A DNA stretch of 36,963 bases from Rhodospirillaceae bacterium (GTDB lineage Bacteria > Pseudomonadota > Alphaproteobacteria > Thalassobaculales > Thalassobaculaceae), in assembly GCA_002722775.1 (NCBI GenBank), contig PBMU01000070.1:1-36963 (forward strand), written 5' to 3'. The notes under the pieces are model-generated. The model was not told where the DNA came from. It saw only the letters and a list, made by a program, of their open reading frames with translations, and did no database searches. Positions 8,491 to 17,098 of the stretch are shown piece by piece. The position numbers and the translations under genes were made by a program. The stretch's first letter is position 1; every line of letters begins with the position of its first letter.

Positions 8491-9793
8491 CTTGATTAAA
8501 GCATTTCGGCGGTTTTGGAAACCGCGCCATCAGAGCCATCGCGGAGATTTTGAAGACGATAGGCAGTCCCCCGTATAGTAGCGCGAGCGTCAGCAAGCCG
8601 TCGCGGTCAGAATCAAAACGAGAGGTGGTCTGAAAGCCTGCCAAGTCGAGCAACGGAAACGAGACACCAACAGCAATGGCAAGCGCCAGTTTAGTCGCCA
8701 TACCCCAGAGCGCGAAGTAGAGCCCCGTGCGTCGTGTTCCGGTCTCGGCCGTGTCGATGTCTACTACATCGGCTTGCATCGATGGGGGTAGTGCTAGGTC
8801 CGCGCCGAGGCAAAGGCCGGAAAGCACGCATATTGCCAGGAACGGCGTAAAATCGCCTGGACCCAGGAACGGAGCCCAAGCGAATACCAAACAGGTTAAA
8901 GCCATGGCGATAATCCAAGACCGGTGCTTGTCGAGCCTGCGGCTTACCCAAACCCAGATGGGTACCCCGATGATGGCGCTTAGGAAGTAGATGAATAGCA
9001 ACGGGCCTGCCTGGCTTGGAATCTCAAGAACATAGCTCACGAAAAGAAGGAACAGGGTAGCGGGCAGGCCATTGGCAATTCCGTTTAAAAGATAGGCCAC
9101 GATTAACAAGCGAAACGGTCGATTGCGCCTTATTGCGGCAAATCCTTCTCCCAGCCGGCCTCGTCTGACTGGTGCTGCGTTCTGCTTGTCGGGCACAAAG
9201 ATACAGGTCGCGATACTGGTGGCCGGGAGTGTGACGATCAAAGTGAGTGCGAGGACCCAAAGTACGGTCCCGAGTCCCGCTCCCTGATCGGCGGGGAGCA
9301 AAGTTGGGAGAGCTGCCGCCATCAATGTACCAACGATGACGCAGACTTCACGTGCGGCCGTGACCCGGGAGCGCTCGTGATAGTCATCGCTGAGTTCGGC
9401 GCCCCAAGCGGAATAGGGTAACTGGAACATGGTCCAACCCAGGTACAGCGCCATGCTCGCCAGCAAAAGGTGTGTGCTACCACTGTTGCGGGGCGGCACG
9501 AATAGAAAGTATATCGATAGGCAGAGGATTGGCAGCGATGCAAGCACCCAACTTCGCCGTCTCCCGATTTTGCTCTTGGTCCGATCGCTCAAGATGCCGA
9601 CCACCGGGTCGGTTACGACATCCCAGAGGCGTGCACTCAGCAACACGAGCCCTATCGTAGCTAAGTCGACGCCTACCGTCTCGGCGTAGAAAGTGGGTAG
9701 ATAGATGTAAAGCGGAAGGCCAAGCACTGCGAGCGGTAGGCCAGGTAATGCATAGGCCAGCAGCACGGCGTTCCGGACCCGTCCGGAAGTCAT
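8462..9793 (-). CDS. MFS transporter, GPH/melibiose-symporter-like
   Basis: A 443-residue inner-membrane protein with about 12 hydrophobic segments. After the second segment comes RLWDVVTDPVVGILSDRTKSKIGRRR, the cytoplasmic loop typical of the glycoside-pentoside-hexuronide cation symporter group. The start at 9793 is chosen because its ATG overlaps the stop of the upstream methylase gene (ATGA), a typical coupling, and because the protein then begins just before the first membrane segment. As last gene of the flavoprotein, DUF1365 and methylase operon it may move a lipid or lipid precursor rather than a sugar; that is inference from synteny with similar alphaproteobacterial clusters. Confidence 0.88.
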   Translation of the reverse strand: MTSGRVRNAVLLAYALPGLPLAVLGLPLYIYLPTFYAETVGVDLATIGLVLLSARLWDVVTDPVVGILSDRTKSKIGRRRSWVLASLPILCLSIYFLFVPPRNSGSTHLLLASMALYLGWTMFQLPYSAWGAELSDDYHERSRVTAAREVCVIVGTLMAAALPTLLPADQGAGLGTVLWVLALTLIVTLPATSIATCIFVPDKQNAAPVRRGRLGEGFAAIRRNRPFRLLIVAYLLNGIANGLPATLFLLFVSYVLEIPSQAGPLLFIYFLSAIIGVPIWVWVSRRLDKHRSWIIAMALTCLVFAWAPFLGPGDFTPFLAICVLSGLCLGADLALPPSMQADVVDIDTAETGTRRTGLYFALWGMATKLALAIAVGVSFPLLDLAGFQTTSRFDSDRDGLLTLALLYGGLPIVFKISAMALMARFPKPPKCFNQVRQGPETGD

Positions 9794-11061
9794 TCGGCGT
9801 GTTTCAATCCGATTTGTCGAACGTCGATATGACCCGCAAGGAAGCCGCCCTCGCAATATGCAAGATAGTATTCCCACATTCGCCGAAAGCGTTCGTCGAA
9901 TCCCGAATCGAGAATTACAGGCCAAGATTCAAGAAATTTGCGTCGCCATATAGCTAACGTTCTTGCGTAGTGATCACCGAATCCGTCATCTGCAAATGGA
10001 GTTAGACTCGCAGCTAGAAACTGTTGATTTAAGCGCGATGGGCTGGGCAGCATTCCCCCAGGGAAGATGTACTTTTGAATGAAATCAGGGTTGCAGCGGT
10101 AACTCTCATAGCCCGCATCGTTAATGGTTATGACTTGAAGTGCCGCTCTCCCACCCCGAGCAAGACATTGACGCAGCTTCTCGAAGTAGATTGGCCAAAA
10201 AGACTCTCCTACCGCTTCCAGCATCTCGATGGAGGCGACATGATCATAAGTCTCGGAAACGTCCCGGTAGTCTTGAAGCCGAATCTCAATCTTGTCTCCC
10301 AAACCATCCTTGAAGACCCGTTGCTGTGCCTCTTGGCGTTGTTCAGCTGATAATGTGATCCCGACTACCTTAACGCTGTATTCCCGGGCAAGAAGCCGGG
10401 CGAATTCACCCCAACCGCAGCCAATCTCAAGTACCGTCTGGCCTGGCTGGAGGTCGAGAAGGTTAGCGAGACGTCGGTACTTGCGTATCTGGGCTTGGGT
10501 CAGATCCTCTTCCGGGTTATCGAAAATGGCGGCCGAGTAAGACATCGTGGGGTCCAGCCAGCGCGCGTAAAAGCCATTACCGATGTCGTAATGGTGGCTG
10601 ATGTTGCGACGGCTTCCAAATTTGGAGTTCCGACGACTGAAATGCCTGACTCGCCGGATCAACCGGCCAAACCAACGTCCCTCTATGGCTTGGGCAAGGT
10701 CGTTTAGGTTTAGCGCGAAAAGCTCCGTCAACGCGCCTAAGTCGGGGGTGTGGCTTTCACCGGCCATGTAGCTTTCGGCAAAGGCAAGATCGCCGCCTAA
10801 CAGCAGGTCTCTAGGGACCGATGGTTGAGCTAATCGAACCTCAGCGCAGGGGCCCTTTTCTGGTCCAACAAATTCGAATCGCTGACCATCCCATAGCTCA
10901 ACAACGAGCGTTCCTCTGCGTAATTGGCGTAAAACGAAGAAGGCAATTCGTGTCCATAGGGTCAGGCTAGTCGCACGACCAATGGCATTGGGATTACAAG
11001 CTTCACCGACCGCTTCGGAGGGTAATTTGGTCTGTGAGTTAGACCATTTGATCGAGCTCAT
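9790..11061 (-). CDS. CFA-synthase-like SAM-dependent fatty-acyl methyltransferase
   Basis: A 423-residue protein of the cyclopropane-fatty-acid synthase family. It has the NISHHYDIGNGFYARWLD entry motif, the SAM loop VLEIGCGWG (210-218), Glu282 in EMLEAVG, and KYIFPGGMLPS. Aligned by eye with E. coli Cfa, the bicarbonate-site Cys139 is Ala177 (YSAAIF) and His266 is Gln309 (AALQV), while Glu239 and the late Tyr are kept. This suggests methylation of an unsaturated acyl chain rather than cyclopropane closure. DUF1365 and COG2907 genes lie upstream in the operon, an arrangement I recall from Rhodobacter sphaeroides furan-fatty-acid and singlet-oxygen genes. No strong ribosome site was seen at the ATG. 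Confidence 0.88.
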   Translation of the reverse strand: MSSIKWSNSQTKLPSEAVGEACNPNAIGRATSLTLWTRIAFFVLRQLRRGTLVVELWDGQRFEFVGPEKGPCAEVRLAQPSVPRDLLLGGDLAFAESYMAGESHTPDLGALTELFALNLNDLAQAIEGRWFGRLIRRVRHFSRRNSKFGSRRNISHHYDIGNGFYARWLDPTMSYSAAIFDNPEEDLTQAQIRKYRRLANLLDLQPGQTVLEIGCGWGEFARLLAREYSVKVVGITLSAEQRQEAQQRVFKDGLGDKIEIRLQDYRDVSETYDHVASIEMLEAVGESFWPIYFEKLRQCLARGGRAALQVITINDAGYESYRCNPDFIQKYIFPGGMLPSPSRLNQQFLAASLTPFADDGFGDHYARTLAIWRRKFLESWPVILDSGFDERFRRMWEYYLAYCEGGFLAGHIDVRQIGLKHAE

Positions 11062-11082
11062 CTCGGTAGATACTCCGCGTGC

Positions 11083-11919
11083 TCATCGAGCCGTGTGGCT
11101 GGTTAGTCGTTGGTTTGAGGCTGGTTTAGTCACGATCGAGACAGGTGCGCTGGGCGGGGCAGGGCGTGTGTAATACCGCGCGCCCTTGATCCATAACATA
11201 AGAGCCTCCCAATGAATGCCGACGATTACTTTGATGGTCATGAACGGATAGATTAGGAATGCGCGTGCCAGATTTGCATCGTCCAATGGTCGACGACCCG
11301 CGGTATGTGTAGCGACCAGCGTTTCGCCATCGGTCAAGGACTGGCGTATTAGTATCGAGAGCCGTTGACGTGGCTCCTTCAATCGGAAGCGATAGGTGGC
11401 ATCCATTTCAATGAATGGCGACACATAAAAGGATTTCTCGCAACTCTGCACAATCGGTTGGTCCCCCTTTCGGTCAAATTTGACTGGAACTAGATACCCG
11501 TGTTGCTCTCCGAAGGTGTTTTTTACCTCGTAGAGAACGGCCCGCAATGTTTCGTTCGCACTATAGCAAAAGTAAATTGTAAGTGGATTGAATACGTAAC
11601 CCAGAACGCGCGGAAAACAATGTGTCATAATCCGGAATTCCGTGGGATCGAAGCCGGCTTCGCGCAAATACGCATTTACCCAGTAACGAATAGGGGAGCC
11701 GTCACGAGCGCCATGATCCCGGTCATGATAACTGAACAGATTCAATCGATTATGCGAAAAGAGCCGTAACCGTTTAGACAGCTTGGGAATATCGTCCAGA
11801 TCCAGGAGAACTGAAAAAAGCCGGTAAACGAAGCGGTGGCGGAACGGCAGTAATCTGCGATGCATCACCTCGCCCTGGTAAAGGCAAGATATTGGGCGAA
11901 AATCATCGTTATTGCCCAT
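11083..11919 (-). CDS. DUF1365 family protein
   Basis: A 278-residue protein starting with CLYQGEVMHRRLLPFRHRFVYRLFSVLLDLDD, the hallmark of DUF1365, and carrying LGYVFNPLTIYFCYS and VKNTFGEQHGYLVP in the middle. No signal peptide; one possible hydrophobic stretch near the C-terminus (RAFLIYPFMTIKVIVGIHWEALML) could anchor it to the membrane. DUF1365 genes almost always accompany a COG2907 flavoprotein and a CFA-like methylase, as here: its ATG is 3 bases after the flavoprotein stop and the methylase follows after 21 bases. The biochemical role is not settled to my knowledge; a part in modification of a phospholipid acyl chain is inferred from context. Confidence 0.92.
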   Translation of the reverse strand: MGNNDDFRPISCLYQGEVMHRRLLPFRHRFVYRLFSVLLDLDDIPKLSKRLRLFSHNRLNLFSYHDRDHGARDGSPIRYWVNAYLREAGFDPTEFRIMTHCFPRVLGYVFNPLTIYFCYSANETLRAVLYEVKNTFGEQHGYLVPVKFDRKGDQPIVQSCEKSFYVSPFIEMDATYRFRLKEPRQRLSILIRQSLTDGETLVATHTAGRRPLDDANLARAFLIYPFMTIKVIVGIHWEALMLWIKGARYYTRPAPPSAPVSIVTKPASNQRLTSHTAR

Positions 11920-11922
11920 GGA

Positions 11923-13269
11923 TCAGCCACCCATTATCGACAAAATATTAGGCGCGTCATTGATGTGCCCAGTCCTGCAAGAGGACAATTCATTTGCTGG
12001 CGTGACATTGCATAGCCAGGGGATCTCAGCGCCGAGACCGCGCGCCACAGCGATGGCTGATTTCAAGCCGTCCTCGTGGAACCCGTACCCGCAGTAGCTC
12101 CCGCAATACCAGGTCCGGTTAGTTCCTTGAATGGCCGGGAGTAGTTCCTGCGCGTCCAGTGCCCTAGAGTCAAAAATTGGATGCTCATAATTGAAGGTTG
12201 CAAAGGTCAGGGCCGGGTCGGGCTCTGTGAGTGGATTCATGGTGACGAACACTGGATATCTGCGGTCGATGTTTTGCAGCTTATTCATCCAATAAGTGAG
12301 TGAAACCCTTTCTTTCTGGTTCTGATCGCCATTAGACAGATAATTCCACGAAGCCCAGACGTGTCGCCGCCTTGGCATCAAGTGGGGGTCTCGGTGCAGG
12401 ACCGCGATATTCTTTTGGTATCGGAAGGCAGAAAGCAACTTGAGTTCCTGGTCGCTTGGATCTTCCAGCATCGCAATCGTTTGATCACCATGGGCGCCGA
12501 TGATTACTTGATCGTAAAGCGTATGTTTGCCGCATTTTTCCTTAACTAGGACGCCGCCTTCTAGTCGCCGAACTGAGCAGATAGGTTCGTCGAGACGAAC
12601 CCTGTTACCGAGCCTGTCGGCCAATTTTTTTACGTATACACGAGACCCCCCGGTGACGGTCCGCCATTGGGGCCGCGAAGTAAGACTAAACAAACCGTGG
12701 TTAATGAAGAAGCGTACAAAGGACCGCAGCGGAAATGCTAGCATGGTGTCGATTGGACAAGACCAGATCGCCGCCGCCATTGGGAGAATATGGTGCATCC
12801 GAAAAGCATCACCATAACCCTGTCTATCGAGGTAGGTCCCGAGTGTTAGGTTAGCGTCGTCTGGATTCTCCAAACTGGCTGGCGCCGTTTTGTAGAACCG
12901 TATCGTATCTCGCCACATGCCCAAGTACCAGGGCTTTAGAAGGTTTATCGGCTGTGCAACAGCGCCAAGCAGTGATCCCTCGTACTCCAAATCACCGCCA
13001 AGAGCGGAGACGCTAAACGACATGTTGGTCCCGTCGGTGGACACGCCGATATGGTTGAAAAGCCGGATTAGGTTCGGATAGTTCGCAGAATTATAGACAA
13101 TGAAGCCGGTGTCTATCGGAAAAGAGCGATCACCGTACTGGATATCGATGGTGTTACTGTGGCCGCCCAACCGGACATCGCGCTCATAGAGCGTGACCTC
13201 GTGCTCCTTCGCCAAGAGCCAAGCGGCGCCAAGTCCGGCGATGCCCGATCCAATGACAGCGATTCGCAT
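11923..13269 (-). CDS. COG2907 FAD/NAD(P)-binding amine-oxidase-like protein
   Basis: A 448-residue flavoprotein starting MRIAVIGSGIAGLG (dinucleotide fold GxGxxG at 7-12) followed by the acidic strand end TLYERDVRLGGHSNTID, which binds the FAD ribose. The C-terminal WYCGSYCGYGFHEDGLKSA is the second FAD-contact motif of this group. The family resembles phytoene desaturases and amine oxidases, and COG2907 members pair with DUF1365 and CFA-like genes; a desaturase-like step on an acyl chain is the most economical idea. First gene of the 4-gene operon; about 140 bases upstream lie the relics of a photolyase gene. I saw no convincing ECF-sigma promoter before it. Confidence 0.92.
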   Translation of the reverse strand: MRIAVIGSGIAGLGAAWLLAKEHEVTLYERDVRLGGHSNTIDIQYGDRSFPIDTGFIVYNSANYPNLIRLFNHIGVSTDGTNMSFSVSALGGDLEYEGSLLGAVAQPINLLKPWYLGMWRDTIRFYKTAPASLENPDDANLTLGTYLDRQGYGDAFRMHHILPMAAAIWSCPIDTMLAFPLRSFVRFFINHGLFSLTSRPQWRTVTGGSRVYVKKLADRLGNRVRLDEPICSVRRLEGGVLVKEKCGKHTLYDQVIIGAHGDQTIAMLEDPSDQELKLLSAFRYQKNIAVLHRDPHLMPRRRHVWASWNYLSNGDQNQKERVSLTYWMNKLQNIDRRYPVFVTMNPLTEPDPALTFATFNYEHPIFDSRALDAQELLPAIQGTNRTWYCGSYCGYGFHEDGLKSAIAVARGLGAEIPWLCNVTPANELSSCRTGHINDAPNILSIMGG

Positions 13270-13413
13270 TTGGTTTCGACCTCGTGATTTTAGGTTCTAT
13301 ACGATTGGCCCGCTTTTCTAGATTATTTCCTATTTCGCTTCGCCCGCTTTCATTCTCCCATGATTGGCAAGAGCACGGTTTTGGGTATACGAAAGGTCGA
13401 CAATCGGACGCGG

Positions 13414-13826
13414 TTAGTTTTGTTCTAGTTTCACATGAGCATCGCGTAGCACATCCCTGGGGGCTGCCCAAGGCTCATAAACGAAACGATAGGGAAGATG
13501 AACAAGTATTGGATCCAATTGACGCATGTACTGACCATGAGACTCGAACATTTCACCTTGGCGTACAGGGTTATAAGAGCCGAAAATGCGGGGCCGGGTT
13601 GGCCCCGCAACCGACTGCCCATTGCCATCCAGCAACATTGTTAACGATGTTCGTCCCCCTTCCATGATTGGATAGCGTCGTGATCTTCGCGCCAGAAAAA
13701 TCCTCCGAATTCTTGACGGATTGGGCGCTTTGGTATTTGGGGATGGTAGAATAGGAGGTGGTAATTGAATTTTCTCCACGTCTGGTCCATTTGGTTGATG
13801 CGCGCATTATGCCCGTGATGGATCAC
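13414..13826 (-). pseudogene. phr: Degraded deoxyribodipyrimidine photolyase, C-terminal relic
   Basis: Three reading frames in order carry pieces of the photolyase FAD domain. The first is TWRKFNYHLLFYHPQIPK followed by EFGGFFWREDHDAIQSWKG (from about 13776). The second is NNVAGWQWAVGCGANPAPHF (about 13640-13580). The third is YNPVRQGEMF followed by RFVYEPWAAPRDVL (13576-13414). Between pieces one and two some 50-60 residues of the family are missing. Between two and three a single extra base (near 13576) shifts the frame. The N-terminal ~300 residues are absent, and pdeM ends 7 bases upstream. The Trp-rich NNVAGWQW segment is the flavin and DNA contact region, so the identification is strong though the gene cannot make an enzyme. 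It lies in the same orientation as the downstream flavoprotein gene, the place photolyases occupy in related clusters. Confidence 0.85.
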
Positions 13827-13833
13827 ATGCTGA

Positions 13834-14523
13834 TTACGGGACAGCGCGCGGAGAAGTAACTAACAAGGATTGCTTGATCCGATAGACTTTTGTGGGTCCG
13901 AGAAAAAAGATTTCCCAAACAGGTTGAAACAAGGACCGAATTTCTGGAGCCGTAACTTCGAGTCCTCCGGTGAAGGCTCCGAAGGCCGGCATCAACAGGC
14001 GCGTGCCGTCGCACACGAAGCAACGCCCGGCCGCGATACGACCCCGCAACTTGACGCGGGCTTTAGGGTGGAAATGCCCACTGACCTCGCCATGTGTTTC
14101 GGTGGAATCAGCCTGATGGCGAAACACCAGATGGTCGAACGTTAGGTTTGGTTTCACCGACCCGCCCCAGATAGGGTCCGGCTTGGGGTCGTGATTACCC
14201 GTGATCCAGATCCATTCGTGGCGCCTGGTCAACGTCAAGATCCGCAGTCTTGCATGGTCCGAGATGCGTTCCGCCACGCGTTGGTCGTGAAAACTGTCCC
14301 CAAGGCAAATTACGCGGCGAGGACGGTGACGGGTTAGGGCCAGGTCCAACCGATCCAGAGTTGCGAGAGTGTCATATGGGGGCAGTAGCGCACCTCGCTC
14401 GGCAAATGCCGAACCTTTTTCCAAGTGGAGGTCTGAGACAATTAGTGTCTGACCTTCGGGCCAAACTAGCGCCCCTGACGGATCGGCCAGAAGTCTCGCG
14501 CCATTAAAAGTAAAGGTCATCAT
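13834..14523 (-). CDS. pdeM: Ligase-associated DNA damage response endonuclease PdeM
   Basis: A 229-residue calcineurin-like metallophosphoesterase with all dinuclear-metal motifs: SDLHLEK (30-36), GDSFHD (75-80), GNHDP (109-113) and GHFHPK (149-154). This size and motif spelling match the PdeM group (TIGR04123) that travels with an ATP-dependent ligase, a DEXH helicase and a beta-lactamase-fold exonuclease; all three partners are in this window. Two ATG codons in a row mark the start (14523 or 14520). It lies 93 bases after the helicase stop on the same strand and probably shares its transcript. Its DNA substrate is not known to me. Confidence 0.92.
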   Translation of the reverse strand: MMTFTFNGARLLADPSGALVWPEGQTLIVSDLHLEKGSAFAERGALLPPYDTLATLDRLDLALTRHRPRRVICLGDSFHDQRVAERISDHARLRILTLTRRHEWIWITGNHDPKPDPIWGGSVKPNLTFDHLVFRHQADSTETHGEVSGHFHPKARVKLRGRIAAGRCFVCDGTRLLMPAFGAFTGGLEVTAPEIRSLFQPVWEIFFLGPTKVYRIKQSLLVTSPRAVP

Positions 14524-14616
14524 GGTTCAACTGTGGGTGCTGGTGCCAGTCTTGCAACACTGTCAACCTGCTTATCGTGCGCGGTATCTGAGTAGGGCAA
14601 AATATCATCTAAGTCC

Positions 14617-17085
14617 TCAAAATGGCATGTTTCCCTGCGGCTCGCCAGTCATCGCTTCGGTCACCAACGCCTCTTCGATTTCTTCCAGCTGCGTCTCCAG
14701 TGCTCCGCCATGGACGCTCTCGCGACCGATCTCTAGGAGCACTGGGACTGCAAGCGGTGAAACACGGTCGAGGACGCGCAGATCGATCCTCCCCTGGACA
14801 CGTACTAGGAGTTCTCCTAGCCGTCTGACATCAGTCAATCCCCGCGCCGCGTCGGCTCTGGTGGCGCGAAGTAAGATGTGGTCCGGTTCGTGTTGACGCA
14901 GCACGTCGTAAATCAGATCTGAGTTAAACGTGACCTGCCGGCCGGTCTTCTCGTGGCCTGGCAGCTTACGCTCGATTAGGCCGGAGATCACCGCAACGTT
15001 GCGGAAGGTCCTCTTCATTAGGCTGGACTCAGCCATCCAGGATTCTAGGTCGTCGCCCAACATGTCCTGATCGAACAATGCGTCAATGTCTTCGGGTGTC
15101 TTGAGGCTCCAAATAGCGATCACATAGTCGGTGGCGACGAAGCCAAGAGGGCCACAGCCGGCCCGGTCCATCCTCTTGGTGAGGAGCATGCCAAGGGTCT
15201 GGTGTGCGTTCCGGCCCTCAAAACAATAGGCCACGGTGTAAATCCGTTCACCGCGCGGAAAGATTTCCACAAGTAAGCGATCGCGCTTGGGTATAATAGA
15301 GCGCCATCGTTGCATTCTGAGCCATTCCTCGACCGGGCTTGGTAATTTTGACCAAATATGATCGGCTTCCAGCAACTCGCGCACTCTATTGGCCAAATGG
15401 GTTGTGAGTGGCAGGCGACCTCCGGCGTAAGCTGGTACCTGCGGGTTTTCGGCATGGCTAGTCGTGACCTCAACCACAGTCTCGCGCAGGCCTTCGAAAC
15501 GCAACAGTTGGCCAGAGAAGACAAACGTGTCGCCTGGGGTTAGGCCCTGGACGAAATATTCCTCGATATTGCCCAGAAAGCGGCCACGCTTCATGCGAAC
15601 CTTGAGTGTGACTGCCTCGACGATGGTGCCGACGTTCATACGGTACGCCTTTGCGACGGTCGGATTGGCTATAACGAATGTACCGTCTTTCTGCCGGGCT
15701 AGGCGCTTGAAACGGTCATAAACTCGAAGCGCATAACCTCCGTTTTCGGCGAACCCGACCACTGCGTCAAAATCTTCGCGTGCGAGTTCGTGATAGGGGG
15801 CAGCTCGGCGAATTTCGTCGAACAACACATCAGGATTGAAGGGACTGGAACACGCGGTCCCGAGTATGTGTTGAGCTAGGACATCTAGTCCGCCTGGATT
15901 GGCTCGATCTCCGTCCAACTCCATCGAGCGCAAGGCTGTGATAGCTGCATGGCATTCCAGCACTTCAAATCGGTTAGCTGGCACTAGGACTGCGCGGCTC
16001 GGTTCGTTTAGGCTGTGGTTGGCCCGTCCTATCCGTTGCAACAACCGGGATGACCCCTTGGGCGCACCTACCTGGATCACCAAATCGACCGCGGCCCAGT
16101 CTACGCCGAGATCGAGCGAGGAGGTGGCGACGACGGCGCGCAGCCCGCCCTTGGATATCGTCGCCTCGACCTTCCGGCGTTGCTCGGTCGCTAGCGAACC
16201 GTGATGAAGTGCGATCGCAAGACCGTCTTCGTTGACCCTCCACAGAGATTGAAAAACGAGTTCTGCCTGGGCCCGAGTATTGACGAAAATTAGCGTTGTT
16301 TGGTGTTCCTGGATTGCGGCATAGATTTCCTTGGCCGCGTAGGTGCCCATGTGGCCGGACCAAGGTAACCTAGCGCCGCCGATTAGGATTGAGATATCGG
16401 CCTCAACAGCCCTGTCACCTTCGATTCGAATAACGTCGCCCGCTCCTGCACGCCCAGAGGATGAGAGGTAAGCCTCCATCTCCTCTGGGTAGGCCACGGT
16501 TGCGGATAGGCCAACACGCCTTGCGGCTGGTGCGAGAGCCGAAAGCCGAGCGAGGCCGAGAGAGAGAAGATCACCTCGCTTGTTGGGCACAAGCGCATGT
16601 AGTTCGTCCACTACAATGCACCGCAGCTTGGCAAAGATGGCCGGCGCGTCGGTGTAAGATAACAGCAAGGCAAGGCTTTCAGGCGTGGTAAGGAGAATAT
16701 TCGGTGGAGACTTGCGCTGGCGTTGGCGTTTGGAGGCAGGTGTGTCGCCGGTTCGGGTCTCGACCGTTATTTTGAGGCCCATCTCCCCGACAGGATCCAC
16801 TAGATTCCGGTGTACGTCGACTGCGAGCGCCTTCAAGGGCGAGACATAAAGCGTGTGTAGGTCGGCGCCAAAGTTCTCCGTAAGGTCGATCAGGCTGGCG
16901 AGAAATCCACCTAAAGTCTTACCCCCACCGGTCGGTGCGATCAGCAGAGTAGATTTGCCCAACTGCGCTGAGCTGATCATCTCGAGTTGATGTCGGTGGG
17001 GTCGCCAGCCTCGACTCTTGAACCAATTTTCTAGCCAGGGTGGCAGTATTACTGCCGGAATCTCGATTAGTGCTTCCTCCGGCAT
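14617..17085 (-). CDS. Ligase-associated DEXH-box helicase (Lhr-like)
   Basis: An 822-residue superfamily 2 helicase. It has Walker A PTGGGKT (51-57), motif Ib TTPESLA, DELH box (160-163), motif III SAT, and the second RecA domain with LIFVNTRAQAELVFQSL, VVATSSLDLGVDW and QRIGRANHS. A winged-helix and Lhr-type C-terminal region follow. The length and closing part fit TIGR04121. It is expected to unwind DNA for the associated exonuclease, ligase and PdeM in a repair pathway. The start at 17085 lies 13 bases after the enoyl-CoA hydratase stop, so it is co-transcribed with that metabolic gene, an odd pairing. Confidence 0.93.
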   Translation of the reverse strand: MPEEALIEIPAVILPPWLENWFKSRGWRPHRHQLEMISSAQLGKSTLLIAPTGGGKTLGGFLASLIDLTENFGADLHTLYVSPLKALAVDVHRNLVDPVGEMGLKITVETRTGDTPASKRQRQRKSPPNILLTTPESLALLLSYTDAPAIFAKLRCIVVDELHALVPNKRGDLLSLGLARLSALAPAARRVGLSATVAYPEEMEAYLSSSGRAGAGDVIRIEGDRAVEADISILIGGARLPWSGHMGTYAAKEIYAAIQEHQTTLIFVNTRAQAELVFQSLWRVNEDGLAIALHHGSLATEQRRKVEATISKGGLRAVVATSSLDLGVDWAAVDLVIQVGAPKGSSRLLQRIGRANHSLNEPSRAVLVPANRFEVLECHAAITALRSMELDGDRANPGGLDVLAQHILGTACSSPFNPDVLFDEIRRAAPYHELAREDFDAVVGFAENGGYALRVYDRFKRLARQKDGTFVIANPTVAKAYRMNVGTIVEAVTLKVRMKRGRFLGNIEEYFVQGLTPGDTFVFSGQLLRFEGLRETVVEVTTSHAENPQVPAYAGGRLPLTTHLANRVRELLEADHIWSKLPSPVEEWLRMQRWRSIIPKRDRLLVEIFPRGERIYTVAYCFEGRNAHQTLGMLLTKRMDRAGCGPLGFVATDYVIAIWSLKTPEDIDALFDQDMLGDDLESWMAESSLMKRTFRNVAVISGLIERKLPGHEKTGRQVTFNSDLIYDVLRQHEPDHILLRATRADAARGLTDVRRLGELLVRVQGRIDLRVLDRVSPLAVPVLLEIGRESVHGGALETQLEEIEEALVTEAMTGEPQGNMPF

Positions 17086-17098
17086 GCGCTAGCTCCGA

